Part shown: positions 41,381 through 50,700 of the stretch, in pieces
Layout: every line of letters begins with the position of its first letter
Position numbering within the stretch: position 1 is the stretch's first letter
Position numbers and translations under genes: made by a program
Assembly: GCF_012396365.1 (NCBI RefSeq)
Contig: NZ_JAAXPG010000029.1
Coordinates: 32,132 to 96,131 of the forward strand
Reading direction: 5' to 3'
Origin: Nocardiopsis alborubida
Lineage (GTDB): Bacteria > Actinomycetota > Actinomycetes > Streptosporangiales > Streptosporangiaceae
DNA length: 64,000 nucleotides
Notes under the pieces: model-generated
Seen by the model: only the letters and a program-made list of their open reading frames with translations
Database searches by the model: none
What the model was told of the DNA's origin: nothing

Positions 41381-43849
41381 TCAGGAGTTGTTCGTGCTTC
41401 CTCCGTTACTGTTGCCCTGGCCATTGGACCCGGGGGTGCTGCCCGGCCCTCCGGTGAGGAGGTTGCTGAGTTCCTGTGCGGTGAGGTTCTGCTCGTCCTC
41501 GATGTTCCGGAAGACGAGGAGGCTCTCAGAGAGACGGGTCTCGATGTCGGAGAGTTCTTCCTGTAGCCCGCTGAGGAACTGGTAGATGTTTCCCACGGAG
41601 GTGTCGATCTTGCGGGCGAGATTTCCGGCTTCCGGGAGGAGGGCGGGATCGCCGAGACGGATGTAGCCGCCTCCGCCCTCTCCGCCGACACCCTCGTATC
41701 CGATGAACGCCGTGACCTGGGCGTCGATCGCCTCCCGGAGCGGGGTCACGATGTTCTTGCGGAAGTTCTGGATCTGGTCGAGGTCGATCTTGGTGCCCTC
41801 ACCACCCTTGCCGTCGCCGTTGCCACCGTTTTCGCCGTTACCGTTACCGTCGCCGCCGCCGGTGTCGCCGTCTTCGCCGTCGCCGTCGGTGCCTTCGTCT
41901 TCGCCGTCGCCGTCGCCGTCTGTGTCGTCGCCGTCGCCTTCGCCGTCGCCGTCGCCTTCGCCGTCGCCTTCGCCGTCGCCTTCGCCGCCGTTGCTGCCGC
42001 CGTTTTCGCCGCCGCTGTTGCCGCCGCCGCTGTTGCTGTCTTCGCCGTCGCCGTCGCCGTTTTCGTCCTCGCTCCCGGCGTTGTTCTCCTCGTTTCCGGG
42101 GCCGGTTCCCTCGTGGTCGCCTCCGGAGCCGTCACCGCTGTTGTCTTCCTGGTTTCCGGGGCCTGGGTTCAGGTGTGAGAACTGGTTTTCGCCGGTGTCG
42201 CCGTTTTCGCCGTCGGTGCCTTCGCCGTCGGTGTCGCCGCCGTTGTCGCCGTCGCCCCCGGCGTTGTTCTCCTCGTTTCCGGGGCCGGTTCCCTCGTGGT
42301 CGCCTCCGGAGCCGTCACCGCTGTTGTCTTCCTCGTTTCCGGGGCCTGGGTTCAGGTGCGAGAACTGGTTTTCGCCCTCAGAGCTGTCGGAGCCGTCGCC
42401 TGTGCCGGGCCCGTGCTCGTCCCGGGGGGCGTCGCCCGTGACCGGAGGCGGGGTGGTGCCCACGGGCACGCCCGGAGTTCCGCCGCTGCCCGGGTCGGTC
42501 ACACCGGGGCGGTTGCTCTCCACGTGCTGGGGGGAGTTCTCGCCGCCGGGCTTACCGGGGCCGTCGCCGCCGGGACGGTTGTGCTCGGAGGAGTCGTCCT
42601 GACCGGTTCTGCCGGGCCCGTCGCCGCCGGTACGGCCATCTCCTTCGTCGCGGTCGGTGCCCTTGTTGCCGTCGGTGTCTTCGTCGCGGTCGGTGCTCTT
42701 GTTGCCGTCGGTGCCCTCCTCACCACCACGGCCTTCCTCGCCACCGTTGCCCTCGTCACCGTCGAGGTCCTCGGACACGGTGATCAGACCGGTCTCGGGG
42801 TCGACCTCCACGTCCCCGCTGCCGGGGTCGAGGGAGACCTCGCCCGTCTCGGGGTCCAGGGTGAGCTTCAGGTCGCCGATCTCGATCGTGGTCGGCAGGG
42901 TCTCCTCGCCGTCACCGGAGCCGGTCGTCTCGATCCCGACGGTGCCCTCGGCCGGGTCGATGGTCAGACCCAGGTGTCCGGCCTCGATGGTGACCGGCGC
43001 CGCCTCGGGGTCGAGGGGCACGTTCCTGTCCCCGGGCTCGATGCTGATCGTGCCGGCGTCCGAGTCCAGGACGAACTTCAGCTCGCCCGCCTCGACGGTG
43101 GTGATCCCCGTCTCGGGGTCCAGGGTCACGACCGGCGCCCCGGGAATCTCGGAGACGGTCTCGCCGAAGGCGGGGTCGTCGATGTCGGCGGAGATGGGCT
43201 CCACACCGGGAATCGGCTCCGCGGCCGCGGTGACCTGGGCGGCCAGCGGCTCCAGCAGTTCCCCCTGCTCGACCTCCCTGGTTTCCAGAGGCTCCAGGAG
43301 GGGGTGGTCGGGCTCCGCGGCGACCCCGGGTTCCAACGGAGTCAGTGCTTCCATCGGCTCCAGGAGCTGAAAGGGCTCCGCGTTGGCGGATACTCCGACG
43401 GAGGTGTCCTGCGGTTCGAGGGGGAGCGCTGGTGTCCCCTGGGACGCCGGTTCGAACTGGCTCTCCGTGTGGAGCTCCTGGCCGGACACGTCCCCGGAAT
43501 CGGGTGCGGACACCGTGACGACGCGGGCGGTCTCCTGGCCGGCGAGCACGTGCGGGGAGGCGCTGTCACCGGACTGCTGCGTGCCGAACAGCATCACGCC
43601 GTCCTCGCCGACGGTCACCTCGGACTCGCCCGGGTCGAGCACCGCCTTCTGGGTGGCGGTGTCCACCTCGACCGAGGAGCCGGCGTGCCGGAGAAGGAGC
43701 AGGCCGCTGGTCAGGTCCACGCTGATCGGGGCGGACTCCGACCGGTTCGTGCTGGCGTTCTGCTCCTGGAGGGTGGCCTCCTCGGTCTCGGTCGGATCCG
43801 GCTCCTCCCCGGAGAGGGCAGCACGGAAGTCGAAGAGGGGGGACTCCAC
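41381..43849 (-). CDS. Acidic low-complexity protein with C-terminal WXG-like helical domain
   Basis: 822 residues from a GTG after GAGGAGG. The start contains DFRAALSGEEPDP, echoing the motif of the 543-residue membrane protein. Residues about 235-355 are short beta-type repeats (TLDPETGITTVEAGELKFVL, LTLDPETGEVSLDPGSGD). Residues about 365-685 are Gly/Asp/Glu/Asn-rich, with a 61-residue duplication beginning ENQFSHLNPGPGN and long DGEG runs. The last approximately 130 residues are helical (IQNFRKNIVTPLREAIDAQV, IYQFLSGLQEELSDIETRL), similar to a WXG100-type hairpin. An ESX substrate or its partner is the likely role. The Asp-rich runs could bind calcium outside the cell; this is a guess. 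Confidence 0.7.
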   Translation of the reverse strand: MESPLFDFRAALSGEEPDPTETEEATLQEQNASTNRSESAPISVDLTSGLLLLRHAGSSVEVDTATQKAVLDPGESEVTVGEDGVMLFGTQQSGDSASPHVLAGQETARVVTVSAPDSGDVSGQELHTESQFEPASQGTPALPLEPQDTSVGVSANAEPFQLLEPMEALTPLEPGVAAEPDHPLLEPLETREVEQGELLEPLAAQVTAAAEPIPGVEPISADIDDPAFGETVSEIPGAPVVTLDPETGITTVEAGELKFVLDSDAGTISIEPGDRNVPLDPEAAPVTIEAGHLGLTIDPAEGTVGIETTGSGDGEETLPTTIEIGDLKLTLDPETGEVSLDPGSGDVEVDPETGLITVSEDLDGDEGNGGEEGRGGEEGTDGNKSTDRDEDTDGNKGTDRDEGDGRTGGDGPGRTGQDDSSEHNRPGGDGPGKPGGENSPQHVESNRPGVTDPGSGGTPGVPVGTTPPPVTGDAPRDEHGPGTGDGSDSSEGENQFSHLNPGPGNEEDNSGDGSGGDHEGTGPGNEENNAGGDGDNGGDTDGEGTDGENGDTGENQFSHLNPGPGNQEDNSGDGSGGDHEGTGPGNEENNAGSEDENGDGDGEDSNSGGGNSGGENGGSNGGEGDGEGDGEGDGDGEGDGDDTDGDGDGEDEGTDGDGEDGDTGGGDGNGNGENGGNGDGKGGEGTKIDLDQIQNFRKNIVTPLREAIDAQVTAFIGYEGVGGEGGGGYIRLGDPALLPEAGNLARKIDTSVGNIYQFLSGLQEELSDIETRLSESLLVFRNIEDEQNLTAQELSNLLTGGPGSTPGSNGQGNSNGGSTNNS
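42168..42374. repeat. 183-bp-period duplication and (GDGE)n microsatellite in the acidic gene
   Basis: Segments encoding ENQFSHLNPGPGN recur with a period of 183 bp (around 42168 and 42351) with very high DNA identity. Nearby (about 41925-41990) a hexamer microsatellite CCGTCG/CCTTCG encodes alternating GDGE. Both periods are multiples of three. Confidence 0.7.
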
Positions 43850-43987
43850 GTCAGGACCTCCTCACCGCCCGTAGGGCGGCAGTTCGTCTGGGTTGTGTCG
43901 GGGGTGGCGGGGGATGGGGTGAGGCGAGGTGGGGCGGGCGGCCGCGAGGGGAGTGGTGGGCCGCCCGCCCCGGGGGAGGGGAGTGGA

Positions 43988-44290
43988 CTACAGCAGGCCC
44001 TGCCAGTTCATGGCCTCGCGGTTGTCGGTGCCGGAGTACTCGTGGCGGATCTGGTCGAGGGAGGACTTGGCCGCGCCCAGCAGTTTCTCCATGTCCGCGA
44101 CGTTGCTCCGCCACTGCTCGACCTTGATCTGGTACTGCTCGAACATGGCACCGTCGAGCTGCGCCTTGAGGGACTGCATCGTGGTGTCGAGCGACTCGAT
44201 CTGGTTGCGCACGGCCTTGGTCTGGGTGTCCAGGTCCATGGTGGCCTGGTCGACTTCGCCGTAGCTGACGTCGAAACCGTTGATGGTCAT
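43988..44290 (-). CDS. WXG100-type protein (EsxA-like)
   Basis: 100 residues, a helical hairpin: SYGEVDQATMDLDTQTKAVR, then a turn LDGAMFEQYQIKVEQW where WXG100 proteins carry W-x-G (here L-D-G), then VADMEKLLGAAKSSLDQIRH and the tail EYSGTDNREAMNWQGLL. The C-terminal Y-x-x-x-D-like pattern (YSGTD) fits the ESX export signal. It is paired with the WXG gene just upstream (51 nt gap), as expected for secreted heterodimers. Confidence 0.85.
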   Translation of the reverse strand: MTINGFDVSYGEVDQATMDLDTQTKAVRNQIESLDTTMQSLKAQLDGAMFEQYQIKVEQWRSNVADMEKLLGAAKSSLDQIRHEYSGTDNREAMNWQGLL

Positions 44291-44341
44291 GGTTTCACCT
44301 TCCGGGGAGGGTCTCGTGTGGGTCGGAGCGGCTACCCGGCC

Positions 44342-44674
44342 TCAGCCGGGCTGGTTGTCCGTGAGGTTGAGCTCGTTGATCCACCGCGAACCGGTGATGA
44401 CGGCCGCGTCCTCCGTGGCGTGCATGGCGTGGACGGTGCCGCCGTAGGTGCCGATCATCCGGTTCATGTCGTTGGTGATGAGCCGCAGCTCCTCCAGCCA
44501 GCCGACGACCGCCTCGCTGTAGCTGTTGGAGGCCGCACCCTGCCAGGACGCGCGCAGCCTGTCGCGCGTGTGGTCCACGTTCGTGTAGATGGTGTTGCAG
44601 TTGTTGTAGGCCTCGGTCATCGCCTCCTGGGCTTGCCGCTCGGCCTCGTCTGTAGTCCTTGTCCTCTGGTTCAC
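44342..44674 (-). CDS. WXG100-family protein (EsxB-like)
   Basis: 110 residues from a GTG after AGGAGATCCC. The helical hairpin has a true WXG turn (RASWQGAASNSYSEAVVGW), first helix AQEAMTEAYNNCNTIYTNVD and second helix LEELRLITNDMNRMIGTYGG. Unlike classical WXG100 proteins it has an extended C-terminus (VITGSRWINELNLTDNQPG). It lies 22 nt after eccB and directly before the EsxA-like gene. The pair is probably a core secreted dimer of this ESX system. Confidence 0.88.
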   Translation of the reverse strand: MNQRTRTTDEAERQAQEAMTEAYNNCNTIYTNVDHTRDRLRASWQGAASNSYSEAVVGWLEELRLITNDMNRMIGTYGGTVHAMHATEDAAVITGSRWINELNLTDNQPG

Positions 44675-44696
44675 GGGATCTCCTCTGTCGGTTCCA

Positions 44697-46142
44697 TCAG
44701 GGGCATCCGGCGTCCTCGACCATCGATGAGGGCGCCAGGGGGAGGGCGGCCGCCTCCGGGTCGAGCACCGGCCCGGAGGGCAGCAGCCGCAGCAGGGATG
44801 TCGGTACCGGGACGGCCTGGGCCGTCTGGTAGCCGAGTGAGGTCAGGGCGGTCTCGTCGAGCACCGGGTACTTGGCCGCGCTGTCGGTGACGAGGTAGTG
44901 GGTGGTGGCCGCGCCCCCGCCGCCCACGGGCTGGGCGGCGGCGAGCGAACCCCGGCCGGAGGCGATGCCCACCAGGTCGGGGGTCGGGCACCCGGGGGCG
45001 ATGCCGGGCCGCTCCTGCACGGGCCACGCCTCCACACCGGCGGGGTCGTCCATGGTCACCGACAGCGAGCCGTCGGGGGCCAGCCGCAGACACGGGACGC
45101 CCACGCCGAGGCCCACCAGCTCCGGCGGGGCGGCGGGGTGGCGCTCCTCGCGCGGGCCCTGACCGTCGGAGAGCCGGGCGTGCGCCTCGCCCGCGGGCAG
45201 GGGCAGAGCCTCGGCGGGGGCGTCGGGGTAGGCGGCGCCGGAGACGTCGGGGTCGGCGAGCAGCAGCAGCGCGTGCGTCACGGAGAGCGGGACCAGACCG
45301 TCCCGGGTGAGCAGGTAGTGCTGGTCCTCCTGCCCGGGGGTGGACACCGCGAACACCTGCCCCACGCGCCGGGGCTCGCCCGCCATCTCGCCCGCGTCCT
45401 CACCGGCGCCCGGGACCTCGGGCGCGGTCAGGTCCGGGCCGGTGGGCACGGTGTTGAGGAACGCCGAGGTGACGGCCAGGGCGTCGCTCGTGCCGTAGCC
45501 GAGGGCCTGGAGGGCGCCGCCCTCCTCGTCCAGGCGCAGGCGGGTGCCGTTCCACAGCAGGTGCGGGGCGCCGTCCGGTCCGGTCACGAGGACCGCCTGT
45601 TCGGCGGAGGGCGGGTTCGGGGCGGCGGCCGTGCCGACCACGAGGGCGGTGCGGCCCCGCTCGTCCTCCTCGCCCTCGGGCGGCAGCGCGCACACCCGCC
45701 AGACCGACTGCTCCAGGCCGTCGGCCGTCGGCAGGGCGTCGGGCGCGCCCGCGATGCCGACGGGGCCGCCCACGGGCACGCCCTCCAGGGAGTCGGCCGA
45801 GACCAGGCTCACGGCGGCGTCGGCGCCCTGGACCAGGCGGGCGGAGGCGCCGTTGGCCACGGGACGCAGGGTCCCGGCCGAGTACAGGTAGGAGGCCCCG
45901 GTGTCGCGGTCCACGATCAGCCGCCCCTCCTGGCGCCAGCTGGTGGCGCCCCCGGGGAAGATCAGGCCGAACACGAGGAAGCCGATACACAGCACCGCGC
46001 CGATGGCGATGCCGATGTAGGTGCCGGTACGGGTGCGGCGCATGGGGGCGTCGACCGCGTCGGGGTCGCCCTCCAGCATGGCCGTGCCCAGACGGCCCAC
46101 CGTGAAGTTGTGGGCCATCACCCTGTCGCGACGTGACTGCAT
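44697..46142 (-). CDS. eccB: Type VII secretion protein EccB
   Basis: 481 residues. The hallmark N-terminus QSRRDRVMAHNFTVGRLGTA is followed by one membrane helix at about residues 41-62 (YIGIAIGAVLCIGFLVFGLI). A large extracytoplasmic repeat domain follows, with segments such as RLIVDRDTGASYLYSAGTLR and YLLTRDGLVPLSVTHALLLL. EccB is a core subunit of the ESX membrane complex facing the cell envelope. Its ATG is one base after the eccD stop, so the two are translated together. Confidence 0.95.
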   Translation of the reverse strand: MQSRRDRVMAHNFTVGRLGTAMLEGDPDAVDAPMRRTRTGTYIGIAIGAVLCIGFLVFGLIFPGGATSWRQEGRLIVDRDTGASYLYSAGTLRPVANGASARLVQGADAAVSLVSADSLEGVPVGGPVGIAGAPDALPTADGLEQSVWRVCALPPEGEEDERGRTALVVGTAAAPNPPSAEQAVLVTGPDGAPHLLWNGTRLRLDEEGGALQALGYGTSDALAVTSAFLNTVPTGPDLTAPEVPGAGEDAGEMAGEPRRVGQVFAVSTPGQEDQHYLLTRDGLVPLSVTHALLLLADPDVSGAAYPDAPAEALPLPAGEAHARLSDGQGPREERHPAAPPELVGLGVGVPCLRLAPDGSLSVTMDDPAGVEAWPVQERPGIAPGCPTPDLVGIASGRGSLAAAQPVGGGGAATTHYLVTDSAAKYPVLDETALTSLGYQTAQAVPVPTSLLRLLPSGPVLDPEAAALPLAPSSMVEDAGCP

Positions 46143-46143
46143 G

Positions 46144-47544
46144 TCAGCCGCCGATTCCGCGCAGGAGCGAGAACACGCCGAAGATCGCCAGGACCAGGGG
46201 CACGATGGCCACGGTCAGCAGTGACTGGATGATCTCGGCGGCCCGGCCCCAGTGGGGCAGCGGCCGTGTGCCCGGAAGGTTCCACGACACCACCGCCAGG
46301 ATCGCGGAGGCGGCGAACAGGCCCACCATGGCGAGCGTGCGGGGCAGGGGGTCGGCCGTCCACACCAGGACCAGCACCAGCGCGGTCAGGCCGATCCAGG
46401 GCGGCGCGACCACGAAGGACCGCTGCCAGGCGCTGGCCAGGCCGCGCGACTGGAGCAGCAGCACCAGCGACACGATCACGCACAGCGTGATCGGCGCCCA
46501 TCCGGGGGAGGCGCCGAGCACGACCAGGCAGACCGTCAGGACGGCGCCGGTGGAGGCGTACAGGGCGGTCTGGAACCGGTCGGCCAGCGCGGCGCGGTCC
46601 AGGACGCCGCGCGCGGGGTAGGGGTCGATGCCCTCCTGGAGCTGGTCGGGGTTGGAGGGCAGGGGCGGCAGCTTCAGGCCGGAGAGGCGGAAGGCCAGCT
46701 GGGGGGCGAACGTGCCCAGCAGCAGCGCGATGAGCGCCACCAGCGCCGCCACGGCCGGGACCGTGGCGCCGGGGATGAACATCAGGGCGAGCGCGCCCAG
46801 CGCGCACAGCACCTCGGCGGTGAACAGGCCGGCGAAGAAGGGCACCGAGCCCGCCACGGCCGCCAGGCCGAGCACGCTGGCCCCCGCCGCGGTCACCGAG
46901 CCCGTGAGCAGGCGTGCTCCGGTCAGCGCGGTGCCGGGATCGCCCGAGGGCACGGACGCGCCGGCCACCGCCATGTACAGGGTGGCCGCCGCGGCCAGGC
47001 CGGTGGCGGCGGCCAGGTCGCCCATGGCGCGCGAGGCGGCCCAGGCCGACAGCAGCATGAGGATCGAGGAGCAGGCCGCGGACACCGCGGTCAGCAGGCC
47101 GGGGCCGCCGCTGACCAGGACCGCCAGACCGGTGAACAGCACGACCAGGCCCAGCGCCTGGAGCAGGACGCGCGTGGCCTCGGGGCGCCACCGGTCGGGG
47201 CGCTCGCCCATGCCGGTCGCGACGCCGTCGGTCAGGTCGTCGAAGTGCACCGGTGGCAGCTGGTCGCGGCGGGGGCGCAGGTAGAGGGTCTCTCCGTGGC
47301 AGAGTCCCAGGGAGCGGAGGGTCTCGTCCTCCTCCAGGGGCTCGTCGCCCAGTTGCTGGAGGACCCAGCCGTCGTGCTCCAGTCCGCTCTCGTCCAGGTC
47401 CTCGCCGTTGTCCCCCTCGGCGTAGAGCACGAGGGTGGGCAGGATCTCGGAGAGGGGGACCTCCGTGGGCGCCGCGATCTCGAAGGAGCGCGCGGGAGCG
47501 CGGATCAGCAGTCGGCACAGGTCCGGGGAGGCGACATCGTTCAT
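46144..47544 (-). CDS. eccD: Type VII secretion protein EccD
   Basis: 466 residues from the ATG at 47544 (an in-frame ATG at 47562 is possible). The N-terminal approximately 95 residues form a ubiquitin-like domain (LCRLLIRAPARSFEIAAPTE, DDETLRSLGL-like end), followed by a linker and eleven hydrophobic segments from about residue 125. EccD forms the membrane channel vestibule of ESX complexes. It heads the eccD-eccB-WXG operon and is divergent from eccC. Confidence 0.95.
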   Translation of the reverse strand: MNDVASPDLCRLLIRAPARSFEIAAPTEVPLSEILPTLVLYAEGDNGEDLDESGLEHDGWVLQQLGDEPLEEDETLRSLGLCHGETLYLRPRRDQLPPVHFDDLTDGVATGMGERPDRWRPEATRVLLQALGLVVLFTGLAVLVSGGPGLLTAVSAACSSILMLLSAWAASRAMGDLAAATGLAAAATLYMAVAGASVPSGDPGTALTGARLLTGSVTAAGASVLGLAAVAGSVPFFAGLFTAEVLCALGALALMFIPGATVPAVAALVALIALLLGTFAPQLAFRLSGLKLPPLPSNPDQLQEGIDPYPARGVLDRAALADRFQTALYASTGAVLTVCLVVLGASPGWAPITLCVIVSLVLLLQSRGLASAWQRSFVVAPPWIGLTALVLVLVWTADPLPRTLAMVGLFAASAILAVVSWNLPGTRPLPHWGRAAEIIQSLLTVAIVPLVLAIFGVFSLLRGIGG

Positions 47545-47774
47545 CCGGTGGGGGCCCATCATGAGGCGGGGTCGTGACAGGGGCGGAAGTGACGGTAACA
47601 CTCCGACGACCCATTTTGGAGGTGTGTTGTTTTAAATTTTGGTGTCTGTCACTTTAGTTGGCAACAGTAGTGTTCTGCTTCCAGCGTCCGGTTCCGGACG
47701 TCGGTTACGGCCCCGTTCCGGTCCCGGCTTCCGGACCGTTCCCCGCTGTTCCCTGCAAGGGAGGACCCCGTCCT
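47545..47774. promoter_or_regulatory. Divergent eccD / eccC control region
   Basis: 230 bp, the likely promoter region of both halves of the ESX locus. The centre (47610-47680) is unusually AT-rich (for example TTGTTTTAAATTTTGGTGTC), a composition favoured by xenogeneic silencers of the Lsr2 type. The eccC ribosome site (GGGAGG, about 47760) is at the right end. No single operator could be defined. Confidence 0.6.
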
Positions 47775-50700
47775 GTGAGTACGATCCTCGTCCGGCGCCC
47801 CCCGCGGCGCCCCGGGCCGGACCTGCCCTCGGGCGAGGTCAGCCTCCAGGAGCCCCCGGAGCTGCCCGAACCGCAGGCCAACGTTTCGTCGGTGTTCACC
47901 TACCTGCCGATGGCCATGACGTCGATGGCGATGCTCCTGATGTTCATCCGCCCCGGCCGGATGGGGGACGGCAGCAGCATCATGCCCTATCTCGCGGGCG
48001 GCATGATGCTCGTGGGCGCCGTGGTCATGCTCGGCGGCCAGTACCTGCGCAGCATGCTGGAGCGCCGCCGCCAGCTCAACGACGACCGCCGGGACTACCT
48101 GCGCTACCTCAAGCAGATGCGCACCCGCCTGCGGGGCGTGGTCACCGAGCAGCGCGACGCGATGCTCTGGCGGGCGCCCCACCCCGACGCCCTGTGGTCG
48201 ATCGTGCGCACCTCCCGGCTGTGGGAGCGCAGGGGGACCGACGACGACTTCGCCGAGGCGCGCATGGCCGTGGGCGAACAGGCGCTGTCCATGACCATCT
48301 CCCCGGTCTCCTCCAAACCGGTGGAGGACCTCGAACCCCTCAGCGCCCACGCCCTGCGCCGCTTCATCCGCGCCTACGGCACCGTCGAGGACCAGCCGGT
48401 CCAGATCTACCTGCGCGGGTACTCCCGCATCACCATGCGCGGCGACCTGGACACCAGCAGAGGCCTCGTCCGCGCGCTTCTCGGCCAGCTCACCGTCTTC
48501 CACGCCCACGACGAGCTGCGCGTGGCCGTGTGCTGCTCCGAGGACTCCCTGCCCCTGTGGTCGTGGGCCAAGTGGCTGCCCCACAGCCAGCACCCCACCG
48601 CCCGCGACGGCGCGGGCCAGGCACGGCTGCTGTGCACGGACGCGATGGAGCTCGAACAGCTCATCCCGGACCTGGCCGACCGCCCCCGCTTCGACCCCAC
48701 CGCCGCCCCCAGCCGCGAGGAGCCCTTCACCGTCATCGTCGTGGACGGCGGACGCGTGCCCCCGGGTTCGCGCATGCTGGGCGGCGGCTACCGCAACGCC
48801 GTCGTCATCGACGTCGCCGACCCGATGCCCCCCGAGGACGACCCCTACACCCTGGCCCTGCGGGTGGAGACCGAGCGCCTGGTGATGCTCTCCCGCGACA
48901 ACAGCGGCCGCGACACCGAGGAGGTGCTGGGCCGGCCCGACACCCTGAGCCTGTCCCGCGCCACCTCCCTGGGCCGCCTGCTCTCGCCCTACCGGATCGG
49001 CATGGTCGTCGAGGTCACCGAGCCGCTCACCACCGACTTCGAGCTGACCACGCTCCTGGGCATCCCCGACCTGCACCGGCACGACAGCGAGCGCATGTGG
49101 AGCGAGCTGCACGAGAAGGACCGGCTGCGCGTGCCCATCGGCATGAACTCCGACGGAGCTCCGCTGGAGCTGGACCTCAAGGAGTCCGCGCTGGGCGGCA
49201 TGGGCCCGCACGGCATGCTCATCGGCGCCACCGGATCGGGCAAGAGCGAGCTGCTGCGCACCCTGGTGCTCGGCCTGGCCCTGACCCACTCCCCCGAGAC
49301 CCTCAACTTCGTGCTCGTCGACTTCAAGGGCGGCGCGACCTTCATCGGCCTCGACAAGCTCCAGCACACCTCCGCGCTCATCACCAACCTCGCCGACGAG
49401 GCCATCCTGGTCGAGCGCATGCAGGACGCCCTGCACGGCGAGCTGGTCCGCCGCCAGGAGCAGCTGCGCTCCGCGGGAAACTTCAGCTCCGCGCTGGAGT
49501 ACGAGAGGGCCCGCGAGACCAACCCCGACATGGAGCCGATGCCCACGCTGTTCGTGGTCGTCGACGAGTTCAGCGAGCTGCTGGCCGCCCACCGCGACTT
49601 CATGGACCTGTTCGTCATGATCGGTCGCCTGGGCCGCAGCCTCGGCGTCCACCTGCTGCTGGCCTCCCAGCGCCTGGACGAGGGCCGCATGCACCAACTG
49701 GAGGGCCACCTGTCCTACCGGGTCGCGCTGCGCACCTTCTCCGCCATCGAGAGCCGCGGGGTGCTCGGCGTCCCCGACGCCCACCAGCTGCCCTCCGCCC
49801 CCGGCAACGGCTACCTCAAGACCGACACAGAGACCCTCACCCGGTTCAAGGCCGCCTACGTCTCCGGGCCCTACCGCGTCAAGCGCCGCGCCGCCCGCAG
49901 GAGCACGGTCGGCGGCGAGGTGGTGCTCTTCTCCGACACCGCCGTGGCCGCGGCCGCTCCCGAACCCGAGGAACCCGAGGTCCAGGTGGAGGAGAGCAGC
50001 GAATCCCTCCTGGCGACCGCGCTGGCGCGGATGGACGACCTCGGGCCCTCCGCGCGCGAGGTGTGGCTGCCCCCGCTGGAGGTGCCGCCGCTGGTGGACG
50101 AGCTGCTCGCCATGGTCGGCACCCGCCTGCCCGAGGGCGGCCTGGCCTGGAGGAAGGAGACGACCCTGCGCGTGCCGCTGGGGATCATCGACCGCCCCTT
50201 CGAGCACAAGCGCCTGCCCCTGGTCGCCGACCTGACCGGAGCCGGGGGACACGTCGGCATCGCGGGCGGCCCCCAGAGCGGCAAGAGCACCCTGCTGGCC
50301 ACACTCATCCTCACCCTCGCGATGTGCAACACCCCCGCCCAGGTCCAGTTCTACGGGATCGACTGCGGCGGCGGCGTGCTCACCTCGCTCAAGGGCCTGC
50401 CGCACGTGGGCAGCGTCGTCACGCGCACCGACGAGCGGCGCATCACCCGCACCATCATGGAGATCAACGAGATCCTCACCAAGCGTGAGGTCTTCTTCGC
50501 CGAGAACGGCATCGACTCCATGGGCACCTACCGCAGGCGCCGCGCCGCCGGGGAGTTCGCCGACCAGTCCCACGGCGACGTCTTCCTCGTCATCGACGGC
50601 TGGGGCACCATCCGCCAGGACTACGCGGACCTGGTGGGCTCCATCGTCCAGATCGTGCAGCGCGGCCTCAACTACGGCGTGCACGTCGTGGTCGCCTCCC

